DNA from: Ulota crispa
Lineage: Eukaryota > Streptophyta > Bryopsida > Orthotrichales > Orthotrichaceae
Direction: 5' to 3'
DNA: 64,000 nucleotides
Assembly (NCBI GenBank): GCA_963920765.1
Contig: OY987245.1
Span: 19,484,727-19,548,726 of the forward strand
Part shown: positions 1 through 10,372 of the stretch, one piece after another
How the letters are laid out: the number at the start of each line of letters is the position of its first letter
How positions within the stretch are numbered: the stretch's first letter is position 1
Position numbers and translations under genes: made by a program
The notes under the pieces: generated by a model
Databases searched by the model: none
What the model saw: the letters and a program-made list of their open reading frames with translations, nothing else
What the model was told of the DNA's origin: nothing

Positions 1-454
1 TGGTTAGTTAAAATCTTAATGATATGCGGTTTTGTTCATTATTTAGTTGAGATGGTTAGTGCGTTCTGAAATCAAGTGCAACTCATGGAACTTCCTAAAC
101 TGCCCTAAAATTGACATTCCAGATATTGTATTTTCTTAGACATCTTTTGAATAAATAACCAAAATGTAAAAGTCTTAGTCATTGTACAAAAGGAACATAC
201 ATAGGTAATTAGTACATAGCATTTGCAACAAAAAAAAGTACTATAAACTATTAAAAAATTGACCATAATAAATTAGAACAAAAACCACATTTGTTAGGTA
301 GCAATGGTGCAATCTAAGTGATAAATAAACCCAAATAAATTTGTATTCACATTTGGAGGACAATGTGTTTTAATCAAATTGTCTCTCAAAAAGGAGTTTT
401 GTCCTGGAAAAATATAATAAGTTGGTGCAAAATCCTTGATGAATTAGAAGTATT
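1..454. other. AT-rich intergenic, no gene seen
   Basis: No open frame with recognisable protein character and no repeat with defined ends was found here. The DNA is uniformly A+T-rich with short homopolymers. Confidence 0.6.
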
Positions 455-918
455 TGATTAAAGGAATTGAAATATGCACACCTTGGGCTTGATATATGCA
501 CACCTTAGGCTTGATATGTGCACATTGGGGGATGGGGGTGAAATTAAGATATTTATCATCAACAAGTTGAATTTAGAAAATTTGAATTCACCTTTGGATT
601 TAGAGTTCTTGATTTAGTCTAGGACAGCAAAGGGGGTTACAATTAAACAATGCATAGTGGAGAAGCATAGCTAGGGAGCAAATTATTACTCTTATCCTTG
701 TATATAAAAAAAGCTAAGCTTTTCCACTTGGAGTTGTGTAATTGTAACCTCCTTTGTGATTCTAGACAAAATCAAGGTCTCTAAATCCAAATCTAAATTC
801 AAATTTTCCAAATTCAACATGTTGATGGTAAATTTCTAAAATTTATCCGCCCCTTTTGGTGTGCATATCAAGCCCATATATCAAGCCTGAGGTGTGCATA
901 TGTCAATTCCCTTGATTA
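455..918. repeat. Foldback (long inverted-repeat) element
   Basis: The two halves are inverted copies. The left arm starts near AAGGAATTGAAATATGCACA, and the right arm read in reverse starts AAGGGAATTGACATATGCAC. Arms of about 180 bases share the run GTTGAATTTRGAAAATTTGAATT (split here: GTTGAATTT then GAAAATTTGAATT) and the GGTTACAATTA segment near the loop. There is no coding capacity. This is a non-autonomous foldback or MITE-like element; no clear target duplication was seen. Confidence 0.65.
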
Positions 919-2106
919 AATGATGGTGACAACAGACATTGTAGGTACATTTTAAGATTCATTTTAATAAAGAGATCGTCAAACTTAAAAGAAAAAAATG
1001 CAGTTCTTTAAACTACAATGAAGCTATGTTTATACCCCTTCCAAGACCCTTTGCAACTTTCTTCAACATATAGATAAAATTCAATTTGTTCAACTCAAGA
1101 CATAACTATAGTAAACCCAACTTACCTAAGTAAACCATAGTTAAAAAAGTCACATGCAATAATTAACTCCTAACGGATCAAGCCCATTTTTTCTCAAAAA
1201 AACACTCAAAACTACCATTTCTAATCAATTGATCTTGATAACAATTTTTTCTATTTTTTACAAATCCAACCATAAGATCTTGCATTAAATTTATGCAAGA
1301 AGAAATAGTGAAGTTTTTGGGACCGTATGGATTGATAAATATGATAATTTGAAGTTGGCAAAAGAATGGTTTTGGACATTGCTTGTACTTTTTTCAAGGA
1401 TCTCTTTGAAAGAAAAAAAATCCCAACAAATAGATTGGAAGATTTTAGTTTCATCTACAAGTACTACAAAAAATAATTAAAATTAAAATATTTCTAATAG
1501 CTATTGCAATTCAAAAGCTAATATATCTATCTAATACATCAAGCTAATATATTTATCTAATACATCGTAGCTTTTTATATCCTCCAATGAAGAGTCATGC
1601 CTTTATTGGTTGACTTCAGGACAAACCGTGGGCAACTGGCATGCTCAATCTACCCCTTGATCAATAGGTTCCCTAAAACCCCCACTATTTTCAAATAGTA
1701 AATCCAATTTCAATAAAAAAATATTAAATCCTTGCATAGCCCTTGCACAACTCTCTCTCATAAAAAAGAATTAACTTTTTATATAAGAAATCTCATTATC
1801 TCAAATCTCTCAAAATCCATTTTGTCCTCCATAGGGACTTATTTAGGGGTTAACTACAGAAGAAAAAAATTACATCAAAGTTCAGTCAACTACCAACAAT
1901 AACATGCTTAAGTTGCATTTTAAAAATGACTTCACCTCCTTGTTATGTTTTACTTCATCTACCTACTCCTTAGGTAGGTTGAATCTATATCAAAATTTGA
2001 GTTCTTTTTCCCTAGCAACTCTCCAAGAACTACCTCTCTAAAGATCAGCTATGAATATGTTAAACTGCTATAATTTCATTGGGAATGCTAACTTTGAAAT
2101 AGCGAT
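919..2106. other. AT-rich intergenic
   Basis: No gene seen. The stretch around 1165-1230 (TTAACTCCTAACGGATCAAG) is a diverged relative of 12750-12800 (TTAACTCCTAAAGGACCAG), so part of it is probably an old dispersed repeat. Confidence 0.5.
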
Positions 2107-2734
2107 CTACACCAAATATTGCGTTTAGGTTGCCATTAGAAAAAATATGGGGCCCCAATAAGGCCATGAGTTTGGGGGGTCCCTAGCCATGGGAATCCGG
2201 TTTCCAATAAAATCATGCGTAGGTTGACGTGGCACTATTGGTGCCACGTCAGCTTTTTTGATTTTTTTAATTTAAAAAAATCAAAAACCAAAAATCTAAA
2301 AATATATATTATTTTTTTCTAAGTTTTTTTTCTAGGATTTTTTAATTAATTTTTTTTGGCGACCAACAGGGGTTGGTTCCCTACATCAAGAACAAAAAAT
2401 ATGGAGGGCTAGAATTGTTTATAAAGGCCTTATTGAGGCCCCAGATTTTCCTAATGCCCACATTAATTTCTTGACATTTTATGCTATTTAAGTACTAATT
2501 GTTGCTACAACAATTTTCATTAATATTTACTGCAACAAATAATTTTAGAAAGTTTAGTAATCACAACAAAATTCCAGAACAACAAATTAGCAACTTCCAA
2601 GTCATAAACCATGTAAAATCCAAATTTTAGCAAGTTACATACACCCCAAGTGACGAAGTGATGAGCCATGAGATAATTTTCTAGGGTAAGACAACCTAAT
2701 TGTCAAGACAACCTAAATGCGATATTCATTGTAG
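2107..2734. mobile_element. TA-flanked MITE, family A, interrupted by a second element
   Basis: The terminal inverted repeats resemble CACTGAATATTGCATTTAGG followed by TTGCC, with TA immediately outside each end (TA at 2108-2109 and 2732-2733). The internal sequence matches the other family A copies at 10067, 11249, 18179 and 32042, but this copy is about twice as long because another element sits at 2135-2455. The TA flank and short non-coding body point to a Tc1/mariner (Stowaway-like) non-autonomous element. Confidence 0.8.
2135..2455. mobile_element. Nested MITE with ~30-bp GGGGCC-rich terminal inverted repeats
   Basis: The ends read ATTAGAAAAAATATGGGGCC and, in reverse complement, ATTAGGAAAATCTGGGGCCT, continuing as CAATAAGGCC in both. 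The direct 3-base repeat GCC flanks it (2132-2134 and 2456-2458). Removing the element and one GCC restores the normal family A sequence, so it inserted into that MITE. The superfamily is uncertain: a 3-base target duplication is compatible with CACTA or PIF/Harbinger, but the ends are typical of neither. Confidence 0.75.
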
Positions 2735-2782
2735 CCATATTTTTTTTCGGCAGCCAAGGGGCCCCTAGATAGCGAACTAATG

Positions 2783-3239
2783 TGCTTCAAAGATCTCAAT
2801 CGAACCATTCAGAAACTAACCGAAACCAAAATCAACGGCGCACCTCTCTCCGCAATAGACGAGCGTCCGCCCCTCTCCCAACTCAACACATCCCGGCCGC
2901 AATGTTTGTCCAGCTGGATTTCCTTACGGGTCCAATCCACTCGGGAGTCTTCACAAGTCTGTCCACGTCGAATTCTTGGGGTTAGTGCTTCAAAGGTCCC
3001 AACCAAACCACTCAGAAACTGTGAAAAAACTCCTCAACGGGGAAAAACACGAACCACTCAGAAACCGACCGAAGCCGAAATCAACGGCGCGCCTCTCTCT
3101 GTAATAAACAAGGGTCCGAGCCTCTCCCCAACTCGACACATCCTGGCCGCAACATTTGTCCAGCTGGATTTCGATACGGGTCCGTCCACTCGGAAGTCGT
3201 CACAAGTCGGTCCACTTGGAATTCTTTACGGGGTTAGTG
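2783..3239. repeat. Two-copy tandem repeat (about 200-250 bp) upstream of GT47 gene
   Basis: Copy one (2783-2984) and copy two (2985-3239) share AGTGCTTCAAAG, ATCAACGGCGC, CCTCTC and TTTGTCCAGCTGGATTTC in the same order. Copy two carries an extra stretch of about 50 bases near 3022-3075. A 224-codon open frame crosses both copies, but its composition follows the repeat and it has no recognisable domain, so I do not call it a gene. Confidence 0.75.
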
Positions 3240-3671
3240 ACGCCGACGCCTCGGCTACGGCAAAGCTCAGTTGCAACCTGCCTGCACTCACACTCTCACA
3301 GTCCGCTGCTCTCGGTGGCATGATGATGATGGCAACGCTGCCCTCCGTATTCCATGCGGACGGAGCGTTGCGTCTGCTCTTCACTCCTCTGCTTCGCGTG
3401 TTGCTCACGAAAACGGGCTATGGCGATGCCACAGAAGTTCGCAGCAGGCGGTAGTACCATTGGTTCTGTGTTTTGTAGCGTTCGAACCGACGTATTTTAA
3501 CTTTTCAAATTGTGTCGTTGGCCGAGCCGCGCATTTGCGATTGTGTTTCACATTGTTTCCTCGGTCATGGCGGAGAAATGTTCCAACGATATGATGATCG
3601 CTGTTTTGTTCTTCGTTGTCTCTTAGACTGTGAAAGGTACGCTACTTATTTGACTGTGACTGTGACTGTCC
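3240..3671 (+). promoter_or_regulatory. GC-richer block, possible promoter or first non-coding exon of the GT47 gene
   Basis: G+C rises sharply compared with flanking DNA, there is no convincing protein, and a donor-like AAAG|GTACGC lies at about 3633-3642. With acceptor-like sequences at 5140 and 5470 just before the GT47 start, this could be a distal first exon joined through a leader intron. This is inference from composition and splice-like sites only. Confidence 0.35.
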
Positions 3672-4770
3672 GAGGTTGCATTTTCTAAAGAAATTTAGAG
3701 CTTCATCAGGCTGCCATTTCTAGAAGATGTTTTGTTTTTCTTTCTTCCGGTTCTCTTTTTTAGCTGCATCACTACATCGGCATTGCATTTTATATTTTAT
3801 TTGTCTGTCTCCTATAGAGAGGAATAGACCAAGCATTGATTCAAAATTGTAGAGATTTGTGAGAATTTGATAGCTACCGTTCTAGTAGGTTTTGTTTCTT
3901 TCGAGTCCTTCCAATTCTGCTTGACCTGATTTTTTTTTTGCCTCTTCCGATTTTCATACGAGGTTGCATTTTCTAAGGAAATTTGGAGCTTCATCAGCTG
4001 CCATTTCTAGAAGGATTTTTTTTTCTTTCTTCCGGTTTTCTTTTTGGCTGCATCACTACATCCGCACTGCATTTTCTATTTTATTGTGGCGATTAATAGG
4101 CCAAGCATTGGTTCAAAATTGTAGAAATTTGTGAGATCTTGACAGCTACCGTTCTAGTAGGTTTTGCTAATAGGTTTTGCGAGTAGGTTTTGTTTCCCTC
4201 AGGTCCTTCCAAATTTTGTACTGTGATGCCTGATCGGATTTTGTTTTTTTTGCCTCTTCTGATTTTCGTCCGAGGTTGCATTTTCTAAGGAAATTTTGGA
4301 GCTTCAGTTGCCATTTCTAGAAGGATTTTGTTTTTCTTCCGGTTTTTTTTGGTTGCATCACTTGATCCGCACTGCATTTTCTATTTTATTGTGGCGAGGA
4401 ATAGACCAAGCATTGGTTCAAAATTGTAGAAATTTGTGAGATTTTGATAGTTACTGTTCTAGTAGGTTTTGTTTTCCTCAGGTCCTTCCAAATTTTTTAC
4501 TGTGTTGCTTGATCGGATTTTATTTGCCTCTTTCCGATTTTCGAACTATATTCTTTCACAGCATTTTCTATTTTATTTGTCTGTCCTCTATGCGACCAAG
4601 CATTGGTTCAGAATTGTAGAAATTTGTGAGAACTTGACAGCTACCGTTCTAGTAGGTTTTGTTTCCCTCGGGTTTTTCCACATTTTGTACTGTGTTGCTT
4701 GGACGGATTTTGTTTTTCTTGCCTCTTCCGTATTTGAACTGCATCCTTGCACAGCATTGTCTATTTAATT
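3672..4770. repeat. Tandem array, about 4 units of ~290-310 bp
   Basis: Units begin near GAGGTTGCATTTTCTAAG (3672, 3960, 4270), pass through GCATCACTACATC, ACCAAGCATTG and CTACCGTTCTAGTAGGTTTT, and end in a shortened unit at about 4545-4770. The array lies in the presumed leader region of the downstream GT47 gene. Short open frames on both strands come from the repeat and are not genes. Confidence 0.8.
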
Positions 4771-5084
4771 GTCTGTGTTCGGAGGGGACGGAGGAACGGA
4801 CTTAGCAATCGTTCGAGAATGTAGGTGGGATGAGATGGAGACAAGCGTCGAAACGAACTAATGCTTGTAGTGTTTAGTGTAAATGTAGCAATAATGTCAT
4901 TCGAATATCTTTAAATTTTAGTTTCCAAATTTCTGTCAGTGAACGGATTATATTGAGGATCGTAAATTGGATCTTACATTGAGTATTGTACTGAGAATTC
5001 TATGGAATGAAAAACATAAGTACCTTAGCTTTTGTTTAGGATATAGTCACTATTTGGAGATGCATGTTATGGTCATGGATTCGG

Positions 5085-5515
5085 AGTGTAAGTTCTAGTG
5101 TCGTTCCATCCTTTTCAAGAGACTGATAGTTCTTGTTGCAGGGCGTTGAATCAAGCCACATTGGGAATCCAAATGCCTGGAATAGACTCCTCGGCTGGAC
5201 TCTGAAGGTAAGAAGACACTTGAATGTCCGATGTAGCATTTTCGAGCAACCTGTAACCTGATCTGGAGCTTTAAGTTGCTATTTTGGTGGATTTCCTTCA
5301 GAACATTCCAGTATTTGTTCTACGTCTTCCATTTTATTTTTCATTGTTGTTGCTAAAATTTGAGTAGCTGAGAAACTCACGAAGATACGTTTTATGGCTT
5401 TGAGTTCGTGATGCGGATTCTGAGAGTAAATTTTTTCTCGTTTCAAGGGACTGAAAGTGGTTCTTTTGCAGGGCGTTTGCATTATACTACATTGGCAATC
5501 CAAGTGAAGTTTGTT
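5085..5515 (+). repeat. Duplicated leader segment with acceptor-like sites
   Basis: About 115 bases around 5090-5205 are repeated at about 5398-5512. Both copies run through a TTTCAAG...GACTG stretch, a pyrimidine-rich tract, an acceptor-like TTGCAG|GGCGTT and then a CACATTGG/TACATTGGCAATCCAA segment. The first copy is followed by a donor-like CTGAAG|GTAAGAAG near 5208. The second runs directly into the GT47 start. The arrangement suggests a duplicated 5' non-coding exon, which could give alternative leaders. Confidence 0.55.
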
Positions 5516-5546
5516 CGGAGCATGTTTTTGGCTGCCGGCAAGCTCC

Positions 5547-6917
5547 ATGGATCTGTCGAAGTCGTTGGCGAGGAAGTATCGAGGGCATGGCTCACGGAAG
5601 AAATCGGTCTCCAGATGTTTGATAGTAACCTTAATGATCCTCGTGACGCCATGGTTTTGCCCCAGAACGCCCGGAAATCATACGTATCAGACTAGCCTGG
5701 AGCCATCCCAAGATATAGCAGACGTCTGTGCCGGAAAGCGAGTACACATGTACGACATGCCCGAGGTTTTCAACCTTAAAATGCTGGAGTTTTGCAACGG
5801 TGGATTAGTACCGTGGATCCTTTTCTGCAAGCATCACCAGAACTTCGGATTCGGAGAGAACGTAACAGCGGCAACCCTCGGAGAAGACTGGTATCGAACA
5901 GATGCGTACATGTTGGAGGTCATTTTTTTTGAGAGGATGCGATCTTATCCTTGTTTAACTGACTCCCCCGCTGCGGCCGACATGTTCTTCGTCCCGTACT
6001 TCGCCGGGCTGGGTGCTCTGCCGTATCTCTACAACGAAACGTTGAGGAGGGAGAAGCAAGGGTACGAAGTCATTTCGTGGTTGCATGAAAATGCGGCAGA
6101 GTCGTGGGGGCGCTATAATGGACAGGATCATTTTATGATTGCCGGGAGGACGGCTTGGGATTTTCACAACTCCAAGGACGACTGGGGCACTTCTCTTTTT
6201 GATCTTGCTGAGATGCAGAATGTGACGTTCATGGTGTTGGAACGCCGGCCATGGAGGAAGCAGGAACATGCCATTCCGTATCCAGTAGGGTTTCACCCCT
6301 CCAGTGCCGAGAGCTTAGATCTTTGGATCGACAGAGTGCGAGGCTCCGTTCGAACTGCTCTGTTTTCATTCTCCGGCGCTCTGAGACCCAAAATGGCTGA
6401 GAGCATTCGCGGCATTCTGTCAAACCATTGCGTGAACGCCTCGACTGAATGCTCAAGACTCGACTGCGCGCAAATCAGCTGCAGCCACAACCCTGTGCCG
6501 ATCTACGAGAGCCTTCTGCAAGCAGATTTCTGCTTGCAACCACGTGGCGACACTGCAACTCGCCGATCCACGATCGATTCTGTTGTCTCGGGTTGCATTC
6601 CGGTGTTTTTTCACGAAGATTCAGCTCAGAAGCAATACGCATGGCACTTCCCGGAGGACTACAAGAGTTTCTCTGTTTTCATTCCGGAGAGTTGTATCGT
6701 GAATGGAACGTGCAATGTTAGAGATGTGCTTAAGAAGATCTCACCAGCTGCTGTGCTCAGGATGCGTGAAAAGCTCATTTCTATGATTCCGAGCATGGTG
6801 TACCGGCATCCTTCCGCCGTTGGATTTGCAAGACGGGATGCGTTTGACTTGACAATGGAGGGTATGAGTCGAAAAGTGGCTTCGCTCAAGATCTCTCCCC
6901 AAAACTCGAGGAGGTGA
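5547..6917 (+). CDS. Exostosin family (GT47, MUR3-like) glycosyltransferase
   Basis: This intronless frame encodes 456 aa. The ATG at 5547 is chosen because the frame opens upstream only at non-ATG codons, and it gives a type II topology: a short basic cytosolic tail (about residues 5-22), one hydrophobic anchor near 24-37 (CLIVTLMILVTPWF), then a Golgi-lumenal catalytic region. Visible GT47 subfamily A signatures are VHMYDMPEVFN, DSPAAADMFFVPYFAGL, GRTAWDF with DDWG, the PYPVGFHPSS block, FSFSGALRP, and DFCLQPRGDTATRRSTIDS followed by GCIPVFF, the presumed sugar-nucleotide region. Family members such as MUR3 and XLT2 transfer galactose to xyloglucan; other clade members use other sugars, so the donor is unproven here. 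NxS/T sites and scattered cysteines fit a lumenal enzyme. Convergent with the kinase gene at 7880. No frame damage. Confidence 0.9.
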   Translation: MDLSKSLARKYRGHGSRKKSVSRCLIVTLMILVTPWFCPRTPGNHTYQTSLEPSQDIADVCAGKRVHMYDMPEVFNLKMLEFCNGGLVPWILFCKHHQNFGFGENVTAATLGEDWYRTDAYMLEVIFFERMRSYPCLTDSPAAADMFFVPYFAGLGALPYLYNETLRREKQGYEVISWLHENAAESWGRYNGQDHFMIAGRTAWDFHNSKDDWGTSLFDLAEMQNVTFMVLERRPWRKQEHAIPYPVGFHPSSAESLDLWIDRVRGSVRTALFSFSGALRPKMAESIRGILSNHCVNASTECSRLDCAQISCSHNPVPIYESLLQADFCLQPRGDTATRRSTIDSVVSGCIPVFFHEDSAQKQYAWHFPEDYKSFSVFIPESCIVNGTCNVRDVLKKISPAAVLRMREKLISMIPSMVYRHPSAVGFARRDAFDLTMEGMSRKVASLKISPQNSRR

Positions 6918-7879
6918 ATCAAAACCTTTCACACAAAATCTCAAGAAAATTTTGACATCGAGCGTTGCTTAGGAATATCAGCGTACAGTACATGGATTTT
7001 TCGTACCATCCTGACACCCGCATCCATTTTCATGGATCGGTAGAATTAGTTTTTCTTCATGAGGTTGAGATGATGAGCAACTGTAATAGACGAGAGCAAA
7101 TTGTCACGACGGTTGGTTTGTGAAAATTGTTACTACAAGTGTTTTTGATTTTACAAATAATAGATTTGTAAGAAGAGAACCAACGAAGGTGGTGCTCTTC
7201 ACAACTACTTGTAGGGTACCGTACATGTTGATGTAAATGTGCTACCGCCCTCATGCGGTTGTTCACAGGCACTCATTTACCTGAAACGAGTTGACAAAGA
7301 AGTCCCACATGTCAAATGCATAGAAAACTAATAGGAGACTTTATCATTATGATTGTTACATAGGCCATGAAGGTGGAGTGCATATACTCCACCTCGATTG
7401 ATGCTTCTCTTCACAGGTCGGTGCTTTTCCTTCACAGAAGCTGAAAGGAAAAGGGGAACAGTTGTCACGACAATTCGATGCAACCATACAACTCATTACA
7501 AACGATAGATTCGTACAAAGAGATTGATTGATTGATTGATTGATTGATTAAGGTGGTGCTCTTCATAACCACGTAGTATACATGTTGAATGTGCCGCACC
7601 CTTGATGCGGGTGTTTAAAATCAAGCACTAGTTTTGCCTGAATGGACGTTTTCTATTTGTAGCAAAATCCTTCTAACCTTTCTAACAACTAACACTCGAT
7701 ATCCCCGTTTGCTCTTAAAGGAGCAAGTAACCACAGTACTCTCACTCATCAGTTTTTCATTCCGACCTGTGCTGTACAAGGTACAAAGAAACAAGAGGAG
7801 CAGCCATGGAGCTACTCCCAAAGTTTTGACGTCTCCGTGTCGAGATTGTTACAATCACAGATACGTATGAACCGTAACC
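6918..7879. other. Intergenic between convergent genes with a duplicated ~200-bp segment and a GATT microsatellite
   Basis: About 7086-7290 and 7455-7640 are diverged direct copies, sharing TTGTCACGAC, a GATAGATTCGTA-like run, AAGGTGGTGCTCTTCA, a GTACATGTTGA-like run and TGATGCGG. The second copy carries (GATT)n at 7522-7549. The region should contain the 3' ends of both flanking transcripts. No gene was seen. Confidence 0.6.
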
Positions 7880-9082
7880 CTAATTCGCCACCACGACCTT
7901 CCGCCTGCACTCAGGCAACGGTGGACAATATGATACATTCTGCTGCTGTTGCTGATGCTGTTGCTGTTGATGCTGCTGTTGCTGATGCTGATGTGGCGGT
8001 GGAGGTCTGCACACCGTCCAATCATACACATGGTCGAGCTGGAACTTCTGCTGGATGAACAAGTCTCGGAACAAGCTCCGGAGGTACGAGTAATCCGGGG
8101 GCTCATAAAATCCCAACCCTCTAACATGATGCAAAAACTCAGCAAACTGGCTCGGATACCCCACGCAAAGCTCTTCAACATTAGTCTCCATCTTTACTTT
8201 ATTATGCATAAACTCATGCTGCTTGGTGTCAACAAATCTCTGCCCACCCTGACCTTGCCACGGAAGGCTCCCCCTCAGAAAGTACATCAAAATATACCCC
8301 AGCGACTCCATGTCGTCGCGCCGGCTATGCTCGATTCCCCGGTGCTGATTCCGACTCGCATACCGGGCCGTCCCGGTAAAGCTCCGCCGATCTCGCCACG
8401 GGATATGCCGTCTCGAGACAGGGTCAATATACTCCTTCGCCAAGCCGAAATCAATGATAAAAACCTGGTTCCCTTGTCCACCACACCCCATCAAGAAATT
8501 ATCCGGCTTCAAATCCCGGTGAACCAGCCCCTGCGAGTGGACGAACTCCACCCGGTCGATCATCTGGTACCCCAACATGATCACGGTCTTCAACGAGAAT
8601 CGTCCCCCACAAATGTTGAACAAATGGAGCAAACTGGGACCCAGGAGATCCAGCACCATGACATTGTAGTCCTGCTCTTGACCATACCATCGCAAATTGG
8701 GCACGCCCTTTCCACCACGCAGGATGTTGTAGAGTCGACACTCGTGCATCAACTGCGCGTGCTCCGTTCGGGAATCCTCCAACTTAATCCCCACCACTTC
8801 CTGGTTGGTCAGATCCGAGCCTTGGTACACCTTGCAGAAGGCTCCACTCCCCACCATCCCCTCTACCACGTACTTGTTCGCTACTGTTCGTAGCCTCCCT
8901 CCTCCCACCGGCACCGACTTCACCGTCACGTCACTAAACGTCCTTTGCAACGTCTCCGCAATCAACCCCGTCGTCCCCTGCTCCAAACTACTCTCCTCCT
9001 CTGCTCTTCTCAATGCTCGGTATTGATCCTCCTCTCTTGACACCCTCTGTGGCGCGCATACCGGCTCTCCTCTCGAATCCAT
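7880..9082 (-). CDS. Casein kinase I-type serine/threonine kinase, intronless
   Basis: The frame encodes 400 aa from the ATG at 9082; in-frame sequence upstream opens only at TTG. The kinase domain spans about residues 70-345: glycine loop GSGAFCKVY (79-87), ATP lysine K100 in VGIKLED, catalytic HRDLKPDN (188-195), DFG (211-213), and the CK1-diagnostic run GTARYAS...GIEHSRRDD followed by LGYILMYFLRGSLPWQG. CK1 enzymes phosphorylate acidic or primed Ser/Thr substrates in cytosol, nucleus or at membranes. Oddities: a 70-residue N-terminal extension, a short tail of PPPP plus Gln/His runs (361-381) instead of the usual long Ser/basic extension, and no introns although plant CK1 genes are normally split many times. 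A retrocopy origin is likely, but the frame is intact and invariant residues are kept, so it may be functional. Confidence 0.9.
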   Translation of the reverse strand: MDSRGEPVCAPQRVSREEDQYRALRRAEEESSLEQGTTGLIAETLQRTFSDVTVKSVPVGGGRLRTVANKYVVEGMVGSGAFCKVYQGSDLTNQEVVGIKLEDSRTEHAQLMHECRLYNILRGGKGVPNLRWYGQEQDYNVMVLDLLGPSLLHLFNICGGRFSLKTVIMLGYQMIDRVEFVHSQGLVHRDLKPDNFLMGCGGQGNQVFIIDFGLAKEYIDPVSRRHIPWRDRRSFTGTARYASRNQHRGIEHSRRDDMESLGYILMYFLRGSLPWQGQGGQRFVDTKQHEFMHNKVKMETNVEELCVGYPSQFAEFLHHVRGLGFYEPPDYSYLRSLFRDLFIQQKFQLDHVYDWTVCRPPPPHQHQQQQHQQQQHQQQQQNVSYCPPLPECRRKVVVAN

Positions 9083-9430
9083 AACCCCAATTGCGATTAT
9101 TTCGACTAATTCAGGTCGTGTGTGTGTGTAAGAGAGAGAGAGAGGGGAAGAGAGGAGTTGGGGTGTGAGCAAAAGCGTAGGAGCGTTGAAACGAGAGGAG
9201 ATTTGTCGCAAAGGGGCGACGACGAGGGCCTCGTTTTCTCCACAACAACAGCAACAGCAACAGCATCAACGCTGCTGCGGCTGCAGTGCTGTTGCTGCTG
9301 TTGCTCGCCTGGCTGGGCGACGTGATGGGTTGAGCGGAAATGCAGCTGGCGCCGGGCCATATTATACCAGAGGTTGGGGGCTGGGCTGGCTTGGGCCCTC
9401 GGTCGCCATTTTGTGTCAGGTACGTTCATC
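9083..9430 (-). promoter_or_regulatory. Upstream/leader region of the CK1 gene with CAG/CTG-rich and GA-rich tracts
   Basis: On the minus strand a TATA-like GGTATAATATGG lies at about 9358-9369, and a CTCTCTCTCT tract at about 9131-9142 precedes the start. A CAG/CTG-rich segment at 9240-9305 is of the same kind as the Gln-rich tail of the kinase. The promoter assignment is inference from position and motifs. Confidence 0.4.
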
Positions 9431-9442
9431 CGAGCCGCCATT

Positions 9443-9508
9443 GCGTTAGTCATCCCTGAAACGCGTTAGTCATCCATGAAACGCGTTATTCATCCAGGAA
9501 ACGCGTTC
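9443..9508. repeat. Three short tandem repeats
   Basis: Units of about 22-24 bases contain GCGTTAGTCATCC, GCGTTAGTCATCC and GCGTTATTCATCC, separated by TGAAAC or GGAAAC. Confidence 0.8.
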
Positions 9509-9519
9509 TCTGCAGTTCC

Positions 9520-10066
9520 CTACAGTTCATGGGGTGATGGGGTGAGGCAGAATATATTTGCTTCTTATAACCTAAAATAAAGGTGGAGTCCATCGAGTGA
9601 CACCTGTTTTTGGTTCGTTGTTTTTCCCATGTATTTGGGAGTAATAGTGTTTGTGCTTGCACGATTGAGGCCTTACATTAATAGCTCTCAAATTGTTTCA
9701 ATTAGTGTAAGGCAGATTTTTGTTTGGCATTTTACGAGGGTAGAGCGACCGGCACTCAACAACGCAAGCAGGTGAGGAAAAAATGGACAAAATTGGATAG
9801 AATAGTCGACATGAGGATGTTCATCCATAAACTATATTCATAAACTATACTAATATTATTAGACTTCATCCAAATTTTGGTAGATTTGGTGTTGGTGTGG
9901 GGAGGGATTTGGTCATTTCATCCATTGTTTTCATTGTATATTTTTAGTGTTACAGTAGTCAATGATAATTTAAAGTAAGATTTAGGCAAATTTTGTCCAA
10001 AAAAAAATTCTAGTGTAAGAGTCTAAGTAATGCAAGATTCTTTCATACTGGTTTGCATAAATTAGT
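9520..10066. other. AT-rich intergenic with an old dispersed repeat
   Basis: No gene. About 9720-9990 is diverged kin of 14700-14900 and 15040-15290; shared pieces include TTCATCCAAAT or CATCCAAATATTG, GGGAGGGATTTGG and TTTTTAGTGTTA. The element class is unknown. Confidence 0.45.
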
Positions 10067-10372
10067 AACACGAAATATTGCATCTAGGTTGCCTTGACAA
10101 TTAGGTTGCCTTACCCTCAAAAGTTACCTCATGACTCATTGTTTGACCACTTGGAGGCACATGCAACTAACTAAATTTTAGGATTTCACATGATTTACGA
10201 CATGGACTCAACTAATTTGTTTTTTGGCAACATCATTGTTGTTGTCATGACCTTTAAAAATGGTTTATTACAATAATTACTAATGAAAATCATTGTGTCC
10301 ATGATAAATATTTATATAGTGTAAAATGCCAAGAAATTAGAATGGGGCAACCTAAACGCAATATTCAGTGTA
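10067..10372. mobile_element. TA-flanked MITE, family A
   Basis: This copy runs in the opposite orientation to 11249-11554. The ends are CACGAAATATTGCATCTAGG and, in reverse, CACTGAATATTGCGTTTAGG. It contains the family-specific inner segments AAAATGCCAAGAAATTAG and ACCTCATGACTCATTGTTTG. The left TA is slightly altered. Confidence 0.8.

Noticed and set aside
2780..3454. 224-codon plus-strand open frame
   Set aside because: It crosses two tandem repeat copies, has overlapping frames on both strands, repeats the same peptide phrase, and shows no domain.
3450..3520. tRNA B-box-like GGTTCGAACGC on the minus strand
   Set aside because: No A box at the right distance and no cloverleaf pairing.
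5511..5546. Upstream extension of the GT47 frame
   Set aside because: It opens only at a TTG codon; the first in-frame ATG at 5547 gives a sensible membrane-anchor topology.
7949..8893. 314-codon plus-strand frame antisense to CK1
   Set aside because: Shadow of the kinase gene, with Leu-rich translation of the Gln-codon tract and no domain.
9083..9211. Upstream extension of the CK1 frame
   Set aside because: It also begins at TTG and translates a CT-rich leader; the ATG at 9082 is preferred.
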